From the NCBI GenBank assembly GCA_947503555.1, contig CANNEE010000005.1, positions 62,001-126,000 of the forward strand: a stretch of 64,000 nt of DNA, written 5' to 3'. Position 1 is the stretch's first letter, and each line of letters begins with the position of its first letter. The notes under the pieces are model-generated. The model was not told the origin of the DNA, did not search any database, and saw nothing but the letters and a program-made list of their open reading frames with translations. Both the position numbers and the translations under genes were made by a program. The stretch comes from an uncultured Shewanella sp. Lineage in GTDB: Bacteria; Pseudomonadota; Gammaproteobacteria; Enterobacterales; Shewanellaceae. This document shows positions 18,033-28,913 of the stretch, piece by piece.

Positions 18033-19973
18033 TTGAGTGATATGGCAAAAAATTTAATACTCTGGGTCGTCATCGCAGTAGTGCTGATGTCAGTGTTTCA
18101 GGGTTATTCCCCCTCTTCTTCATCATCGCAGAAGATGGATTATTCGACTTTCCTAGATAACGTGAGTAACGGTCAGGTGAGCATGGTTGAAGTGAAAAGC
18201 GACCAGCGCACTATTGAAGGTTCTAAGCGTACTGGAGAGAAATTTGTAACTATTATGCCTATGTATGATCAAGATTTAATCAATGATCTGCATAAAAAAG
18301 GCGTAATCATGAAAGGGCAGGAAGCCGAAGAGTCGGGTTTCTTAACTCAGATTTTCATCTCTTGGTTCCCTATGCTACTGCTGATTGGTGTGTGGATCTT
18401 CTTCATGCGTCAGATGCAAGGTGGCGGCGGCAAAGGTGCTATGTCCTTTGGTAAGAGCAAAGCCAAGTTGATGAGTGAAGACCAGATTAAGACTACCTTT
18501 GCCGATGTCGCAGGTTGTGATGAAGCTAAAGAAGAAGTCAAAGAGATGGTTGACTATCTTCGTGATCCAACCAAGTTCCAAAAGTTAGGTGGCCGTATTC
18601 CTACTGGTGCACTTATGGTGGGACCACCAGGTACAGGTAAGACGCTATTGGCTAAAGCCATTGCCGGTGAAGCTAAGGTACCTTTCTTTACCATTTCAGG
18701 TTCTGACTTTGTTGAAATGTTTGTGGGTGTGGGTGCATCTCGTGTACGTGACATGTTCGAGCAAGCTAAAAAGTCTGCGCCTTGTATCATCTTTATCGAT
18801 GAGATCGATGCTGTAGGTCGCCAACGTGGAGCAGGTCTTGGTGGCGGACACGATGAGCGTGAGCAAACCTTGAACCAGATGCTGGTAGAGATGGATGGTT
18901 TTGAAGGTAACGAAGGTATTATCGTTATTGCTGCAACCAACCGCCCAGATGTATTGGACTCAGCACTGCTTCGTCCTGGTCGTTTTGACCGTCAAGTTGT
19001 GGTTGGTCTACCAGATGTTCGCGGTCGTGAGCAGATCCTCAAAGTGCATATGCGCAAGGTGCCTTTGGCCGATGATATTAAAGCCAGCATTATCGCTCGT
19101 GGTACGCCAGGTTTCTCTGGTGCGGATCTTGCCAACCTAGTGAACGAGGCTGCCCTGTTTGCAGCTCGTAACAACCGCCGTACTGTGAGTATGGAAGAGT
19201 TTGAGCGAGCAAAAGATAAGATCATGATGGGTGCAGAGCGCCGCTCTATGGTGATGTCGGAAGATGAGAAGATCATGACAGCATACCATGAAGCAGGACA
19301 CGCTATCGTTGGTTGTCTAGTGCCTGATCATGACCCTGTACACAAGGTTACGATCATTCCTCGCGGACGTGCACTGGGTGTGACTTTCTTCTTGCCAGAA
19401 GCTGATCAAATCAGTCAAAGCAGACAGAAGTTGGAAAGCCAGATCTCTGTGGCTTATGGTGGCCGTATTGCCGAAGAAATTATCTTTGGTACTGAGAAAG
19501 TGTCGACGGGTGCATCACAAGATATTAAATATGCCACCTCCATTGCTCGCAACATGGTGACTCAATGGGGCTTCTCGGACAAGCTTGGTCCGTTGCTTTA
19601 TACCGAAGAGGAAGGTGAAGTATTCCTAGGACGTAGCATGGGTAAAGCAAGTCATATGTCTGATGAGACTGCTTCGATTATCGATGCCGAAGTCAAGGTG
19701 TTTATCGACTCTAATTATCAAAGAGCAGAGCAGCTGCTTAATGATAACTTAGATATTCTTCATGCGATGAAAGAAGCCTTGATGAAGTACGAAACTATCG
19801 ATGCCGATCAGATCGATGATTTGATGAACCGACGTGAAGTTCGCCAGCCTGCCGATTGGGATATGGACGACAATGGTTCAGATAGTAATGGTTCTGGAAA
19901 GGCAAAAGAGGAGAAGGTCTCTCAAGAGACTGATGCTTCGACAAATAGTACCGATGAATCATTAGCAAAGTAA
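18033..19973 (+). CDS. ftsH: ATP-dependent zinc metalloprotease FtsH (HflB)
   Basis: Inner-membrane AAA+ protease that degrades unstable membrane and cytosolic proteins (LpxC and sigma-32 in E. coli). Two membrane helices flank a periplasmic region: the first near residues 5-20 and the second in [17 protein letters not shown]. The AAA module has Walker A GPPGTGKT, Walker [12 protein letters not shown] and the SRH segment. The protease site is HEAGH. The start is placed at TTG 18033 (giving [11 protein letters not shown], as in E. coli), nine bases after GAGG; an ATG at 18018 overlaps that Shine-Dalgarno and is less likely. The protein is 646 residues with a Ser/Asn-rich tail. Confidence 0.97.
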   Translation: MSDMAKNLILWVVIAVVLMSVFQGYSPSSSSSQKMDYSTFLDNVSNGQVSMVEVKSDQRTIEGSKRTGEKFVTIMPMYDQDLINDLHKKGVIMKGQEAEESGFLTQIFISWFPMLLLIGVWIFFMRQMQGGGGKGAMSFGKSKAKLMSEDQIKTTFADVAGCDEAKEEVKEMVDYLRDPTKFQKLGGRIPTGALMVGPPGTGKTLLAKAIAGEAKVPFFTISGSDFVEMFVGVGASRVRDMFEQAKKSAPCIIFIDEIDAVGRQRGAGLGGGHDEREQTLNQMLVEMDGFEGNEGIIVIAATNRPDVLDSALLRPGRFDRQVVVGLPDVRGREQILKVHMRKVPLADDIKASIIARGTPGFSGADLANLVNEAALFAARNNRRTVSMEEFERAKDKIMMGAERRSMVMSEDEKIMTAYHEAGHAIVGCLVPDHDPVHKVTIIPRGRALGVTFFLPEADQISQSRQKLESQISVAYGGRIAEEIIFGTEKVSTGASQDIKYATSIARNMVTQWGFSDKLGPLLYTEEEGEVFLGRSMGKASHMSDETASIIDAEVKVFIDSNYQRAEQLLNDNLDILHAMKEALMKYETIDADQIDDLMNRREVRQPADWDMDDNGSDSNGSGKAKEEKVSQETDASTNSTDESLAK

Positions 19974-19985
19974 GTTGCACTCAAT

Positions 19986-20012
19986 AAAGAAAGCCCCGAA
20001 AGGGGTTTTCTT
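19986..20012 (+). terminator. Rho-independent terminator of ftsH
   Basis: AAGAAAGCCCC pairs with GGGGTTTTCTT (one wobble) around a GAAA tetraloop. It separates ftsH from folP, so folP probably has its own promoter or relies on read-through. Confidence 0.88.
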
Positions 20013-20070
20013 GTTTATGCTTGGGTGTTACTTGAGTCGATAATTGTTATAGAGCAGTAGATAAACTCCA

Positions 20071-20895
20071 GTGTTCACATTAAATCATCATAAAAAGTCC
20101 CTTATCTTGGATAAGCCCAAAGTGATGGGCATACTCAATGTTACTCCTGATTCCTTCTCCGATGGCGGTCAGTTTGCTGCCTTTGAAAATGCTTGTCGTC
20201 ATGCCGATGAGATGGTGGAGCAAGGCGTTGATATTATCGATATTGGCGGGGAGTCAACTCGCCCAGGTGCCGAAGATGTCAGCCTTGAAGAAGAACTCAG
20301 TCGAGTTATTCCTATCATAGAGTATATTCACGCTAATCATGATGTATGGATCTCTATTGATACTTCTAAAGCACTGGTGATGGAAAAAGCGGTAGCTGCA
20401 GGTGCAAACTTGATTAATGATGTGAGAGCTTTGCAAGAAGAGGGCGCATTAGAGACCGCAGCTAGACTGAATGTGCCAGTTTGCCTTATGCATATGCAGG
20501 GACAACCAAGAAGCATGCAGTTATCTCCTCAGTATGATGATATTATCTGTGATATTAGTGTGTTCTTTGAAAAGAGAGTTCAAGCTTGCATTGCTGCTGG
20601 GATCAGTAAGGAGAATATCATTCTCGACCCTGGTTTTGGGTTTGGCAAAACATTAGAGCACAACTACGAGTTACTAAAACGTTTTGCTGAGTTTACCAGC
20701 TTTGGGCTTCCTCTTTTAGCCGGCCTTTCTCGAAAGAGCATGTTTGGTCAGTTACTGAATAAGCCAAGTGATCGTAGAATGCCTGCAAGTTTAACTGGTG
20801 CAATTTTGTGCATGCAGCGTGGCGCTCATATTGTTCGAGTCCACGATGTTGATGAGACGATTGATGCATTAAAGGTATTGCAAGCGGGGGCATGA
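20071..20895 (+). CDS. folP: Dihydropteroate synthase FolP
   Basis: Condenses p-aminobenzoate with the pterin pyrophosphate to make dihydropteroate in folate synthesis; target of sulfonamides. The 274-residue TIM barrel shows the signature VMGILNVTPDSFSDGG, GGESTRPGAE, VCLMHMQGQPRSMQ, the pterin-site ILDPGFGFGKTLEHNY, and LAGLSRKSM. The GTG start at 20071 places MGILNVTP at the same distance as in E. coli; no strong Shine-Dalgarno is visible. In E. coli glmM follows folP; here tpiA does. Confidence 0.96.
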   Translation: MFTLNHHKKSLILDKPKVMGILNVTPDSFSDGGQFAAFENACRHADEMVEQGVDIIDIGGESTRPGAEDVSLEEELSRVIPIIEYIHANHDVWISIDTSKALVMEKAVAAGANLINDVRALQEEGALETAARLNVPVCLMHMQGQPRSMQLSPQYDDIICDISVFFEKRVQACIAAGISKENIILDPGFGFGKTLEHNYELLKRFAEFTSFGLPLLAGLSRKSMFGQLLNKPSDRRMPASLTGAILCMQRGAHIVRVHDVDETIDALKVLQAGA

Positions 20896-21024
20896 TAAGA
20901 AATGCTTTCTATATATAAATCAACTGTTAGCAGCCAAACCTTGATTGAGTCGAATGGAAAAAGAGCAGAGTGGCCGAAAATTACTCGTTTCAATCAAATA
21001 TAAAAAAAAATACACTCTTAGGTA

Positions 21025-21053
21025 TTGTAACTTAACAAGCGGTTCGCTATTAT
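21025..21053 (+). promoter_or_regulatory. Sigma-70 promoter of tpiA
   Basis: TTGTAA (21025-21030), a 17-base spacer and TATTAT (21048-21053). Start expected near 21060, giving a short leader that carries the GAAGGAGA Shine-Dalgarno. It indicates that tpiA-secG is transcribed independently of folP. Confidence 0.65.
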
Positions 21054-21080
21054 TCACGCCGCTTTCAGAAGGAGACAGCG

Positions 21081-21863
21081 ATGGCACTAAGACGCCCTAT
21101 GGTGGCTGGTAACTGGAAAATGAATGGTAGCGCACAATTGGCGCAAGAGCTGTTCAAGAAATTCGGTAGCAAGCTACAAGACGATTCCACCGAAGTGGTT
21201 TTATGTCCGCCTTCTATTTATCTAGAAAGTGTAAGGCAACTGCTAGAAGATAACAAAGAAGCCCTGAATGGTTCTTTGGTTAGAATGGGAGCTCAAAACT
21301 TAAGTCAACATGACTTTGGAGCTTACACCGGTGAGATATCCGGGCAGATGCTAAAAGATTCAGGATGTCGATATGTAATTATCGGTCACTCCGAGCGTCG
21401 CCGTATGTACGGTGAGACAAGTGATATCGTAGCAGAGAAATTTGCTGCAGCACAAAAGCATGGTCTTACACCTATATTGTGTGTAGGCGAATCAGGTCCA
21501 GCTCGTGAAGCAAGACGTACTTTTGAAGTCATTGCGGAAGAGTTAGATGTGGTGATAGAAAAAAATGGCACCATGGCTTTTGATAACGCTATTATCGCCT
21601 ATGAGCCTTTATGGGCTGTAGGAACAGGTAAGAGTGCTACGCCAGAGCAGGCTCAAGAAGTTCATGCGTTTATACGCAAGCGCCTCTCTGAAGTTTCACC
21701 TTTTATTGGTGAAAATGTCAGAATTTTGTATGGTGGCAGCGTAACACCGAGTAATGCGGCAGATTTATTTGCCCAGCCTGATGTCGATGGTGGACTGATT
21801 GGCGGTGCCAGCTTGAACTCAACTGAGTTCTTGAGTTTATGTACTATAGCAATGAGCGCATAA
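21081..21863 (+). CDS. tpiA: Triosephosphate isomerase TpiA
   Basis: Interconverts dihydroxyacetone phosphate and glyceraldehyde 3-phosphate in glycolysis. The 260-residue barrel contains the substrate-binding GNWKMNGS (Asn/Lys), the electrophilic His in YVIIGHSERRRMYGE, and the catalytic Glu in AYEPLWAVGTGKSATPEQAQ (loop 6). ILYGGSVTPSNA and the phosphate-binding GLIGGASL near the C-terminus complete it. Start follows GAAGGAGA. secG begins two bases after its stop. The deo enzymes elsewhere in the window also feed glyceraldehyde 3-phosphate into this step. Confidence 0.98.
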   Translation: MALRRPMVAGNWKMNGSAQLAQELFKKFGSKLQDDSTEVVLCPPSIYLESVRQLLEDNKEALNGSLVRMGAQNLSQHDFGAYTGEISGQMLKDSGCRYVIIGHSERRRMYGETSDIVAEKFAAAQKHGLTPILCVGESGPAREARRTFEVIAEELDVVIEKNGTMAFDNAIIAYEPLWAVGTGKSATPEQAQEVHAFIRKRLSEVSPFIGENVRILYGGSVTPSNAADLFAQPDVDGGLIGGASLNSTEFLSLCTIAMSA

Positions 21864-21864
21864 T

Positions 21865-22197
21865 ATGTACGAAGTACTGATGGTAGTTTATTTAATTGTC
21901 GCCCTAGGCCTTATTGGTCTAATCCTTATACAACAGGGTAAAGGGGCTGACATGGGTGCCTCTTTTGGTGCCGGCGCGTCAGGAACCTTATTTGGTTCAT
22001 CTGGCTCAGGTAACTTCTTAACAAGAAGTACCGCAATTCTTGCGATTTCTTTTTTCGCACTAAGTCTGATTATTGGTCGCATGAGTGCGCATCATAACGT
22101 TGAAGCTGATTCTTTTAGTGATCTAACTTCGACAGCAGAGCAAGTAGTTGAAGAAGTGAAAGTAGACGAGAAAAAGTCAGAGAATATTCCTGACTAA
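21865..22197 (+). CDS. secG: Preprotein translocase subunit SecG
   Basis: Accessory membrane subunit of SecYEG that eases protein translocation. The 110-residue product has two membrane helices (about residues 2-20 and 54-72) joined by the conserved glycine-rich GADMGASFGAGASGTLFGSSGSGNF loop region, and a charged tail. Its ATG lies two bases after the tpiA stop, so the two are co-transcribed. tRNA-Leu follows, as at the E. coli secG-leuU locus. Confidence 0.95.
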   Translation: MYEVLMVVYLIVALGLIGLILIQQGKGADMGASFGAGASGTLFGSSGSGNFLTRSTAILAISFFALSLIIGRMSAHHNVEADSFSDLTSTAEQVVEEVKVDEKKSENIPD

Positions 22198-22256
22198 AAA
22201 ATCTTAGTTGCTAGCCAACCTCAAGTTAGCAAGAAAGACTAAGAAAGTTTGATGAT

Positions 22257-22342
22257 GCGGATGTGGTGGAATTGGTAGACACGCCATCTTGAGGGGGTGG
22301 TGGCCTATGGCCGTGAGGGTTCAAGTCCCTCCATCCGCACCA
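22257..22342 (+). tRNA. leuU: tRNA-Leu (anticodon GAG)
   Basis: Eighty-six bases including an encoded CCA. The acceptor stem GCGGATG/CATCCGC is perfect. The D arm is followed by the anticodon stem CCATC/GGTGG with loop TTGAGGG (anticodon GAG, reads CTC/CTT). A long class II variable arm (GGCCTATGGCC) and the T arm GGGTTCAAGTCCC are present. The position after secG matches leuU of E. coli. Confidence 0.96.
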
Positions 22343-22439
22343 AATATTAACTTCGATAGAAGTTAAGTAATGAAGCTGAAGCAATTCTTGCTTTGTTATT
22401 GCAAGTAGTGATGATAATCAATATACTTGCAGCAGTTGA

Positions 22440-22516
<77 letters not shown>

Positions 22517-22594
22517 GCACCCAGTTATGTATAACTATCAGTTCGAATTGAGTTGATATTTATCATTACTGGTTACAGGTTCTATATTCTAAAG

Positions 22595-22618
22595 ACCTCG
22601 TATTTACGGGGTTTTTTG
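22595..22618 (+). terminator. Terminator after the tRNA genes
   Basis: ACCTCGTA pairs with TACGGGGT (one T-G) with a very short loop, followed by TTTTTG. It probably ends the tRNA transcripts while allowing partial read-through to rimP. Confidence 0.8.
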
Positions 22619-22660
22619 TTATCTGTAACTTTTAATTTGTCACCTAGGTGACCTGTTACT

Positions 22661-22688
22661 GGGGCTTTAAGCCCTTTTTTTGTTTTTT
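22661..22688 (+). terminator. Second terminator-like hairpin just before rimP
   Basis: GGGGC TTTAA GCCCT (22661-22675) is a short stem followed by an almost pure T-tract that runs into the rimP Shine-Dalgarno. It could attenuate the rimP-nusA operon. Upstream is the palindrome GTCACCTAGGTGAC (22639-22652). Confidence 0.55.
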
Positions 22689-22699
22689 GGAGAAACATC

Positions 22700-23155
22700 T
22701 TGGCAACGATAGAGTCTAGACTGACCGAAATGTTAACTGCACCGGTCGAAGCATCGGGTTTTCAGCTTTGGGGCATAGAGTATGTCGCAGCAGGAAAACA
22801 CTCGATCTTGAGATTGTATATTGATAGTGAAAATGGCATCTCTGTCGATGACTGTGCCGAAGCGAGTCGCCAAGTGAGCGCCGTGTTAGATGTCGAAGAT
22901 CCGATTTCAACAGAGTACACATTAGAAGTTTCTTCACCTGGGGTTGATAGACCTTTATTTACCTCAGAGCAATATGCTCAATATCTTGGTGAAGAGATAA
23001 AAGTTCAGCTGACTATGCCTGTTGCGGGTAGTCGTAATTTAAAAGGCACCATAGTTAAGGTCGAAGGCAGCATGCTGACGTTCAAGGTTAATGGTGAAGA
23101 GTTATTGGTTGCTTTGGATAACATCCGTAAAGGCAACTTAATCGCTAAGTTTTGA
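22700..23155 (+). CDS. rimP: Ribosome maturation factor RimP
   Basis: Needed for assembly of the 30S subunit. The 151-residue product aligns along its whole length with E. coli Rim[56 protein letters not shown]. The start is TTG at 22700, seven bases after GGAG. It is the first gene of the rimP-nusA-infB-rbfA-truB-rpsO group, with nusA 16 bp downstream. Confidence 0.96.
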   Translation: MATIESRLTEMLTAPVEASGFQLWGIEYVAAGKHSILRLYIDSENGISVDDCAEASRQVSAVLDVEDPISTEYTLEVSSPGVDRPLFTSEQYAQYLGEEIKVQLTMPVAGSRNLKGTIVKVEGSMLTFKVNGEELLVALDNIRKGNLIAKF

Positions 23156-23171
23156 TTGACGAGGCAAGATA

Positions 23172-24671
23172 ATGAATAAAGAGATACTGCTGGTCGCTGA
23201 GGCGGTTTCAAATGAAAAAGCAGTTCCACGTGAGAAGATTTTCGAAGCGTTGGAAATCGCTTTAGCAACAGCTACTAAAAAGAAATATGAAGGTGATATC
23301 GACGTTCGTGTTGCCATCGATCGCAAAACAGGTGATTACGATACTTTCCGTCGCTGGATGGCGGTAGAGGATACGGGTGAGCCACTAGAAAATCCGTTTC
23401 GTGAAATTACACTAGAAGCGGCACAGATTGAGAACCCAGAGATTGAGCTAGGTGAATATGTAGAAGATCAGATTGAATCTATCGTCTTCGACCGTATTAC
23501 CACTCAAACTGCTAAGCAAGTTATCGTACAAAAAGTACGTGAAGCTGAGCGCGCACAAGTGGTTGAGCAGTTCCAGGACAAAGAAGGCGAGCTAATCACG
23601 GGTGTTGTTAAGAAGAGCAACCGAGATAGCGTAGTGGTTGATTTAGGCAATAATGCAGATGGCGTATTGTTTAAAGAAGATCTGATTTCTCGCGAAACCT
23701 TCCGTCCAGGTGACCGTGTTCGTTCATTACTATATTCGGTTCGTCCAGAGGCCCGCGGCGCACAGTTATTCTTGACCCGTACTAAGCCTGATATGCTGAT
23801 TGAGCTATTCAGAGTGGAAGTACCTGAGATTCAAGATGAGATGATCGAGATTATGGGCGCGGCTCGTGACCCTGGTTCTCGCGCTAAAATCGCAGTTAAG
23901 TCTAATGACCGTCGAATCGATCCTATCGGTGCTTGTGTTGGTATGCGTGGTGCACGTGTTCAGGCGGTATCGAACGAGCTTAACGGTGAGCGTGTCGATA
24001 TCATCATGTGGGATGATAATCCGGCTCAATATGTGATTAATGCTATGGCGCCAGCCGATGTTGCTTCTATCATTGTTGATGAAGATAACAACTCTATGGA
24101 TATCGCCGTTGAAGCAGATAGCCTAGCTCAAGCCATTGGTCGTAACGGTCAAAACATTCGTCTAGCCACTCAGCTAACTGGCTGGGAGCTTAATGTGATG
24201 ACTGTCGAAGAGATGAACCAAAAGCATCAGGCTGAGAGCGCTAAGATAGTTAACCTATTTGTTAATGCGCTTGATGTGGACGAAGACTTCGCTCAAGTGT
24301 TAGCGGATGAAGGTTTCACTTCATTAGAAGAAGTTGCCTATGTACCAGCTTCAGAATTACTAGAGATTGATGGTTTCGACGAAGATATCGTTGAAGCATT
24401 ACGTGATCGTGCAAAAGCTGCGATCTCTACCAGAGCGTTAGCTTCAGAAGAAGCATTAGACGGTGCACAGCCGGCTGAAGATTTACTTGCGCTAGAAGGC
24501 TTAGAAAGTCATTTAGCTTATGTACTTGCAAGTAAAGGTGTTGTAACGCTCGAAGATTTAGCCGAACAAGGCGTAGATGATTTGATCGAAATTGAAGAAT
24601 TGACAGAAGAAAAAGCAGGTGAGCTCATCATGGCAGCCCGTAATATCTGTTGGTTTGGCGACGAAGAATAG
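23172..24671 (+). CDS. nusA: Transcription elongation/antitermination factor NusA
   Basis: Binds RNA polymerase and controls pausing, termination and antitermination. Layout in the 499-residue protein: N-terminal polymerase-binding domain (1-125), S1 domain (about 135-200, [20 protein letters not shown]), KH1 and KH2 (about 200-345, including [17 protein letters not shown] and [19 protein letters not shown]), then two acidic AR repeats typical of gammaproteobacterial NusA ([36 protein letters not shown]). It is co-transcribed with rimP and infB. Confidence 0.98.
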   Translation: MNKEILLVAEAVSNEKAVPREKIFEALEIALATATKKKYEGDIDVRVAIDRKTGDYDTFRRWMAVEDTGEPLENPFREITLEAAQIENPEIELGEYVEDQIESIVFDRITTQTAKQVIVQKVREAERAQVVEQFQDKEGELITGVVKKSNRDSVVVDLGNNADGVLFKEDLISRETFRPGDRVRSLLYSVRPEARGAQLFLTRTKPDMLIELFRVEVPEIQDEMIEIMGAARDPGSRAKIAVKSNDRRIDPIGACVGMRGARVQAVSNELNGERVDIIMWDDNPAQYVINAMAPADVASIIVDEDNNSMDIAVEADSLAQAIGRNGQNIRLATQLTGWELNVMTVEEMNQKHQAESAKIVNLFVNALDVDEDFAQVLADEGFTSLEEVAYVPASELLEIDGFDEDIVEALRDRAKAAISTRALASEEALDGAQPAEDLLALEGLESHLAYVLASKGVVTLEDLAEQGVDDLIEIEELTEEKAGELIMAARNICWFGDEE

Positions 24672-24695
24672 TCGGTCAACAGGGGGAATAAACTG

Positions 24696-27359
24696 ATGGC
24701 AGAAACTACAGTAGATAAATTAGCCACTGAGGTGGGTAAGAGTGTTGAGCGATTAATTGAACAGTTCTCAGAGGCTGGTATCAAGAAAAGCAAGACAGAC
24801 ACAGTATCAGAAAGCGAAAAGCAAGCTTTGCTTACCTTTTTGCAGAAGCAACATGGCGGCGATGCTAAGCCGACCAAGATGACCTTACAGCGCAAGTCGA
24901 TTTCGACCTTGAGTGTGTCTTCTAGCTCTGGTCAATCTAAAGACGTAAAAGTAGAAGTTCGTAAGAAGCGCACCTTCGTTAAGCGTGATGAGTCTGAAGT
25001 GAAAGCGGAAGCTGAGGCCAAAGCCAAGGCAGAAGCAGAAGCGGCAGAAGCAAAAGCTAAGGCTGAAGCGGAAGCTAAAGCTAAGGCAGAAGCAGAAGCT
25101 AAGGCTAAAGCAGAGGCAGAAGCCAAGGCTAAGGCAGACGCTAAAGCAAAAGCAGAAGCCAAAGCTAAGGCAGACGCTGAAGCCAAAGAGCCTAAAGATG
25201 AAGCTTCAACCGCTCAAGAAGCTGAAGCGAAAGCAGAAGCCGAACGTCTTCGTAAAGCTCAAGAAGAGCAAGCTAAGCGTAAAGCCGATGAAGAAGCTGC
25301 ACGTGCTGCCGAAGAAGCTAAGCGTCTTGCTGAAGAAAACGAAAAGCGTTGGGCCGAAGAAGAAAAAGCCCGTAAAGAGCGTGAGCGTAATACCGATCAC
25401 CATGTGACAACTTCTAGCGCCGCTCGTGCTGCTGAAGATAGCTCTGACATGGATGCTGAAAAGCGTGGTCGTCGTCGTAATAAGAATGCGGCGAACAAGA
25501 AGCGCGGTGGCAAAGATGGTCGCAATGCTCGTGGTGGTAAAGGTCGTAATAAGACCACTGCCCCTGAGTCTATGGCCCATGGCTTTAATAAGCCAGTAGC
25601 TGCAGTTACCCGCGATATTCGTATCGGTGAAACTGTTACTGTTGCTGAACTTGCTCAGAAGATGGCCGTTAAGGCAACCGAGATCATCAAGCAGATGATG
25701 CAGATGGGCTCTATGGTTACCATTAACCAGGTACTAGACCAAGAAACTGCTCAGCTTGTTGCTGAAGAGATGGGTCATAAGGTGATTCTGACTCGTGAAA
25801 ACGAGCTAGAGCATCAAGTATTGTCTGATCGTGATGAAGATGTACAACTAGAGTCTAGACCTCCTGTTGTGACTATCATGGGTCACGTTGACCATGGTAA
25901 AACATCGCTACTTGACTATATCCGTCGTGCTAAAGTTGCTGACGGTGAGGCTGGCGGTATTACTCAGCATATTGGTGCATACCATGTTGAAACCGACAAT
26001 GGTATCGTAACTTTCCTAGATACTCCTGGTCACGCCGCGTTTACCGCAATGCGTGCTCGTGGTGCTAAGGCGACCGATATCGTAGTACTAGTTGTTGCAG
26101 CTGATGATGGTGTAATGCCACAGACAATCGAAGCGATTCAACACGCCAAAGCCGGTGATGTGCCTTTGATTGTGGCTGTTAACAAGATGGATAAGCCAGA
26201 AGCTGATGTCGACCGTGTTAAGACTGAACTGTCTAACCATGGCGTTATGTCAGAAGAGTGGGGCGGCGAGAACATGTTCTGTTATGTATCTGCTAAAGCG
26301 GGTACGGGTGTTGATGAGCTACTCGATGCGATTCTTCTGCAATCTGAAGTACTTGAGCTTAAAGCTGTTAAAGATGGTATGGCTGCAGGTGTGGTCATCG
26401 AATCTCAGCTTGATAAAGGCCGTGGTCCAGTTGCTACTGTTCTTGTTCAGGAAGGTACGCTTAAGCAGGGTGATATCGTACTTTGTGGTCTCGAGTATGG
26501 CCGTATTCGTGCGATGAAGGATGAGAATGGCCGTGCCATTAAGGAAGCTGGTCCATCGATTCCGGTAGAGATTCTAGGTCTTTCTGGCGTGCCATCAGCT
26601 GGTGATGAAGCAACCGTCGTTCGCGATGAGCGTAAAGCCCGTGAAGTGGCGCTATATCGTCAAGGTAAGTTCCGCGACATCAAGCTTGCACGTCAGCAGA
26701 AGTCTAAGCTTGAAAATATGTTCGCCAACATGACTGAAGGTGAAGTTCAAGAGCTTAACATCGTACTTAAGGCCGACGTACAAGGTTCTTTGGAAGCGAT
26801 TGCAGATTCTCTAACTAAGCTTTCAACCGATGAAGTTAAAGTTAATATCATCGCCCGTGGCGTAGGTGCTCTAACTGAAACTGATGCAACCCTAGCTGCT
26901 GCATCGAACGCAATTATGGTTGGCTTTAACGTTCGTGCCGATGCACAAGCGCGTAAGACGATCGAAAGCGAAAGTGTAGACCTACGTTACTACAGTGTTA
27001 TCTATAATCTAATTGATGAAGTTAAGGCGGCAATGAGCGGTATGCTAGCCCCTGAATTTAAGCAAGAGATTATCGGTCTTGCAGAAGTACGTGATGTATT
27101 TAAGTCGCCTAAGATTGGTGCTATTGCAGGTTGTATGGTGACCGAAGGTACCATCAAGCGTAGCGCGCCTATCCGTGTACTACGTGATAACGTTGTTATC
27201 TACGAAGGTGAGCTTGAGTCGCTACGTCGCTTTAAAGACGATGTTAACGAAGTACGTAATGGTATGGAATGTGGTATCGGTGTTAAGAACTACAATGACG
27301 TCAAGGTTGGCGATCAGATTGAGGTCTTTGAAACCGTACAGGTTGAACGTACCCTGTAA
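24696..27359 (+). CDS. infB: Translation initiation factor IF-2
   Basis: GTPase that brings fMet-tRNA to the 30S P site. The 887-residue protein has an IF2-N domain (1-50), then a long low-complexity Ala/Glu/Lys helix (about 105-235) and a basic Arg/Gly/Asn-rich stretch. A second IF2-N domain, the GTPase (G1 GHVDHGKT, G3 DTPGHAAF, G4 NKMD), domain II and the C-terminal tRNA-binding domain follow. The linker would allow internal starts, as for IF2-beta/gamma of E. coli, but I do not assign them. Shadow frames of this repeat on the other strand are not genes. Confidence 0.98.
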   Translation: MAETTVDKLATEVGKSVERLIEQFSEAGIKKSKTDTVSESEKQALLTFLQKQHGGDAKPTKMTLQRKSISTLSVSSSSGQSKDVKVEVRKKRTFVKRDESEVKAEAEAKAKAEAEAAEAKAKAEAEAKAKAEAEAKAKAEAEAKAKADAKAKAEAKAKADAEAKEPKDEASTAQEAEAKAEAERLRKAQEEQAKRKADEEAARAAEEAKRLAEENEKRWAEEEKARKERERNTDHHVTTSSAARAAEDSSDMDAEKRGRRRNKNAANKKRGGKDGRNARGGKGRNKTTAPESMAHGFNKPVAAVTRDIRIGETVTVAELAQKMAVKATEIIKQMMQMGSMVTINQVLDQETAQLVAEEMGHKVILTRENELEHQVLSDRDEDVQLESRPPVVTIMGHVDHGKTSLLDYIRRAKVADGEAGGITQHIGAYHVETDNGIVTFLDTPGHAAFTAMRARGAKATDIVVLVVAADDGVMPQTIEAIQHAKAGDVPLIVAVNKMDKPEADVDRVKTELSNHGVMSEEWGGENMFCYVSAKAGTGVDELLDAILLQSEVLELKAVKDGMAAGVVIESQLDKGRGPVATVLVQEGTLKQGDIVLCGLEYGRIRAMKDENGRAIKEAGPSIPVEILGLSGVPSAGDEATVVRDERKAREVALYRQGKFRDIKLARQQKSKLENMFANMTEGEVQELNIVLKADVQGSLEAIADSLTKLSTDEVKVNIIARGVGALTETDATLAAASNAIMVGFNVRADAQARKTIESESVDLRYYSVIYNLIDEVKAAMSGMLAPEFKQEIIGLAEVRDVFKSPKIGAIAGCMVTEGTIKRSAPIRVLRDNVVIYEGELESLRRFKDDVNEVRNGMECGIGVKNYNDVKVGDQIEVFETVQVERTL
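25005..25190 (+). repeat. Low-complexity AEAKAK-type coding repeat inside infB
   Basis: Tandem imperfect copies of short units such as GAAGCTAAAGCTAAGGCA encode (A/E)[10 protein letters not shown]. The repeat would form a long charged single helix. Slippage could alter its length between strains. Confidence 0.8.
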
Positions 27360-27385
27360 CTCATAGTCTGAGTTATTTGTTACAC

Positions 27386-27413
27386 AATAAGGGCGGCGTT
27401 AGCCGTCCTTATT
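27386..27413 (+). other. Intercistronic hairpin between infB and rbfA
   Basis: AATAAGGGCGGC (27386-27397) pairs with GCCGTCCTTATT (27402-27413) with one wobble and a GTTA loop, followed by ATTAG rather than T-run. It is more likely a message-processing or stability element than a terminator. Confidence 0.65.
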
Positions 27414-27440
27414 ATTAGTAATTCCTATTGGGTAAATATT

Positions 27441-27854
27441 ATGGCAAAAGAATTTAGCCGCACACGTCGTATTGCTCAGCAGCTTCAACAAGAGCTTGCC
27501 ACCGCATTACAGCGTGATTTAAAAGATCCTCGTGTAGGTTTTGTGACGGTCAATGACGTAGATGTCTCCCGTGACTTAAGCTATGCCAAGGTGTTTGTTA
27601 CCTTCTTTGAAGAAGAGCAAGCTGTTGTCGATGAGAAAATTGAAGCATTAACCGCAGCGGCACCTTATGTACGCAGCTTAATTGCGAGTCGTATGAAGTT
27701 AAGAGTCATGCCAGAGCTAAGGTTTGTCTATGACAGCTCGTTAGTTGAAGGTATGCGTATGTCGAACCTAGTGTCTCAAGTGATTAGCGATGATGAAGCT
27801 AAGCAAAAGGCATTTGGTAGCGACCAAGATAGTGATGGCGAGGATAAGAGCTAA
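27441..27854 (+). CDS. rbfA: Ribosome-binding factor A
   Basis: Binds the 30S subunit during late 16S processing and cold adaptation. The 137-residue protein has the KH-like RbfA fold: [47 protein letters not shown], and [24 protein letters not shown]. It ends in an acidic tail ([11 protein letters not shown]). Its stop overlaps the truB start by one base (TAATG), showing translational coupling. Confidence 0.97.
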   Translation: MAKEFSRTRRIAQQLQQELATALQRDLKDPRVGFVTVNDVDVSRDLSYAKVFVTFFEEEQAVVDEKIEALTAAAPYVRSLIASRMKLRVMPELRFVYDSSLVEGMRMSNLVSQVISDDEAKQKAFGSDQDSDGEDKS

Positions 27855-28804
27855 TGGCTCGTCGTCCAAAAGGCCGCTTAGTTAATGGCATTGTGTTGCT
27901 GGATAAAGATACCGGCATGAGCTCAAACTTTGCTTTGCAGCGGGTTAAACGTATCTTTAACGCTGCTAAAGCTGGTCATACTGGCGCATTAGATCCTCTG
28001 GCTACTGGTATGTTGCCCATCTGCTTAGGTGAAGCGACTAAGTTTTCTCAACATCTACTCGATGCTGATAAGCGTTACTTAGTCACGGCCAAGCTAGGTG
28101 AGCGCACCGACACTAGTGACTCAGATGGTGAAGTGGTACAAACCCGAGAGCTTAATTTCTCACAGGAGCGACTCGAGGAGTGCTTAGAGCACTTTAGAGG
28201 CGATACCATGCAGGTGCCATCTATGTTTTCGGCGCTTAAGTATCAAGGTCAGCCCTTGTACAAGTATGCCCGTGAAGGTATCGAAGTTCCTAGGGAAGCT
28301 AGACCCATTACCGTATTTGAGTTGTTGTTTGTCAGCCTGGAAGGTGATGAGCTTACACTCGATATTCACTGCTCAAAGGGTACTTATATTCGAACCATCA
28401 TTGATGATTTAGGGGAGATGTTAGGCTGTGGTGCCCACGTGACTATGTTAAGGCGTACGCAAGTGGCAGGTTATCCCTATGATAAGATGGTCAGTCTAGC
28501 GCAGCTTGAAGAATTACTGGAAAGTGCCAAGACCCAAGAACTTGCTCCTAAAGCCTTATTAGATCCGCTGCTTTTACCTATGGATACCGCAGTTAGCGAT
28601 CTAAAAGAGATCAACCTTCCTCGCGATATGGGCGACTATCTTAAGCATGGTCAGCCAGTTCAGGCAGCTGGATTAGTTGATGGTGAGCTGGTTCGTATTA
28701 CTCTAGGTGATGAGCATGAGTTTATCGGCATTGGCACTATGAATGACGATGGTTTACTCGCACCTAAGCGTTTAGTGGTATTTGCTCCAGCTCAGCAAGA
28801 TTGA
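27854..28804 (+). CDS. truB: tRNA pseudouridine-55 synthase TruB
   Basis: Converts U55 of the tRNA T-loop to pseudouridine. The 316-residue protein shows the catalytic motif [23 protein letters not shown] (Asp nucleophile), the [20 protein letters not shown] stretch and [19 protein letters not shown]. The C-terminal PUA-like part is present. Start overlaps the rbfA stop. Confidence 0.97.
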   Translation: MARRPKGRLVNGIVLLDKDTGMSSNFALQRVKRIFNAAKAGHTGALDPLATGMLPICLGEATKFSQHLLDADKRYLVTAKLGERTDTSDSDGEVVQTRELNFSQERLEECLEHFRGDTMQVPSMFSALKYQGQPLYKYAREGIEVPREARPITVFELLFVSLEGDELTLDIHCSKGTYIRTIIDDLGEMLGCGAHVTMLRRTQVAGYPYDKMVSLAQLEELLESAKTQELAPKALLDPLLLPMDTAVSDLKEINLPRDMGDYLKHGQPVQAAGLVDGELVRITLGDEHEFIGIGTMNDDGLLAPKRLVVFAPAQQD

Positions 28805-28913
28805 TGTTGTAGAATTAATTGCTTAGTTGCAATTAAATGGGTAGAATAGCGCGCTGTTTCGGCTGAGTTAGTGATCGGCTGAAACTTTATTTATATTTAT
28901 TTTGGAGAGACAC

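Noticed and set aside
20902-21003. 33-codon frame (starts MLSIYKSTVS) just after folP, considered as a glmM remnant or small gene
   Set aside because: No similarity to either end of GlmM, weak ribosome site, and it runs into an A-run; more likely chance.
25206-25580. Open frame on the minus strand inside infB, Phe/Leu/Ser-rich
   Set aside because: It is the complement of the Ala/Glu/Lys repeat and basic linker of IF-2; composition and place show it is a shadow.
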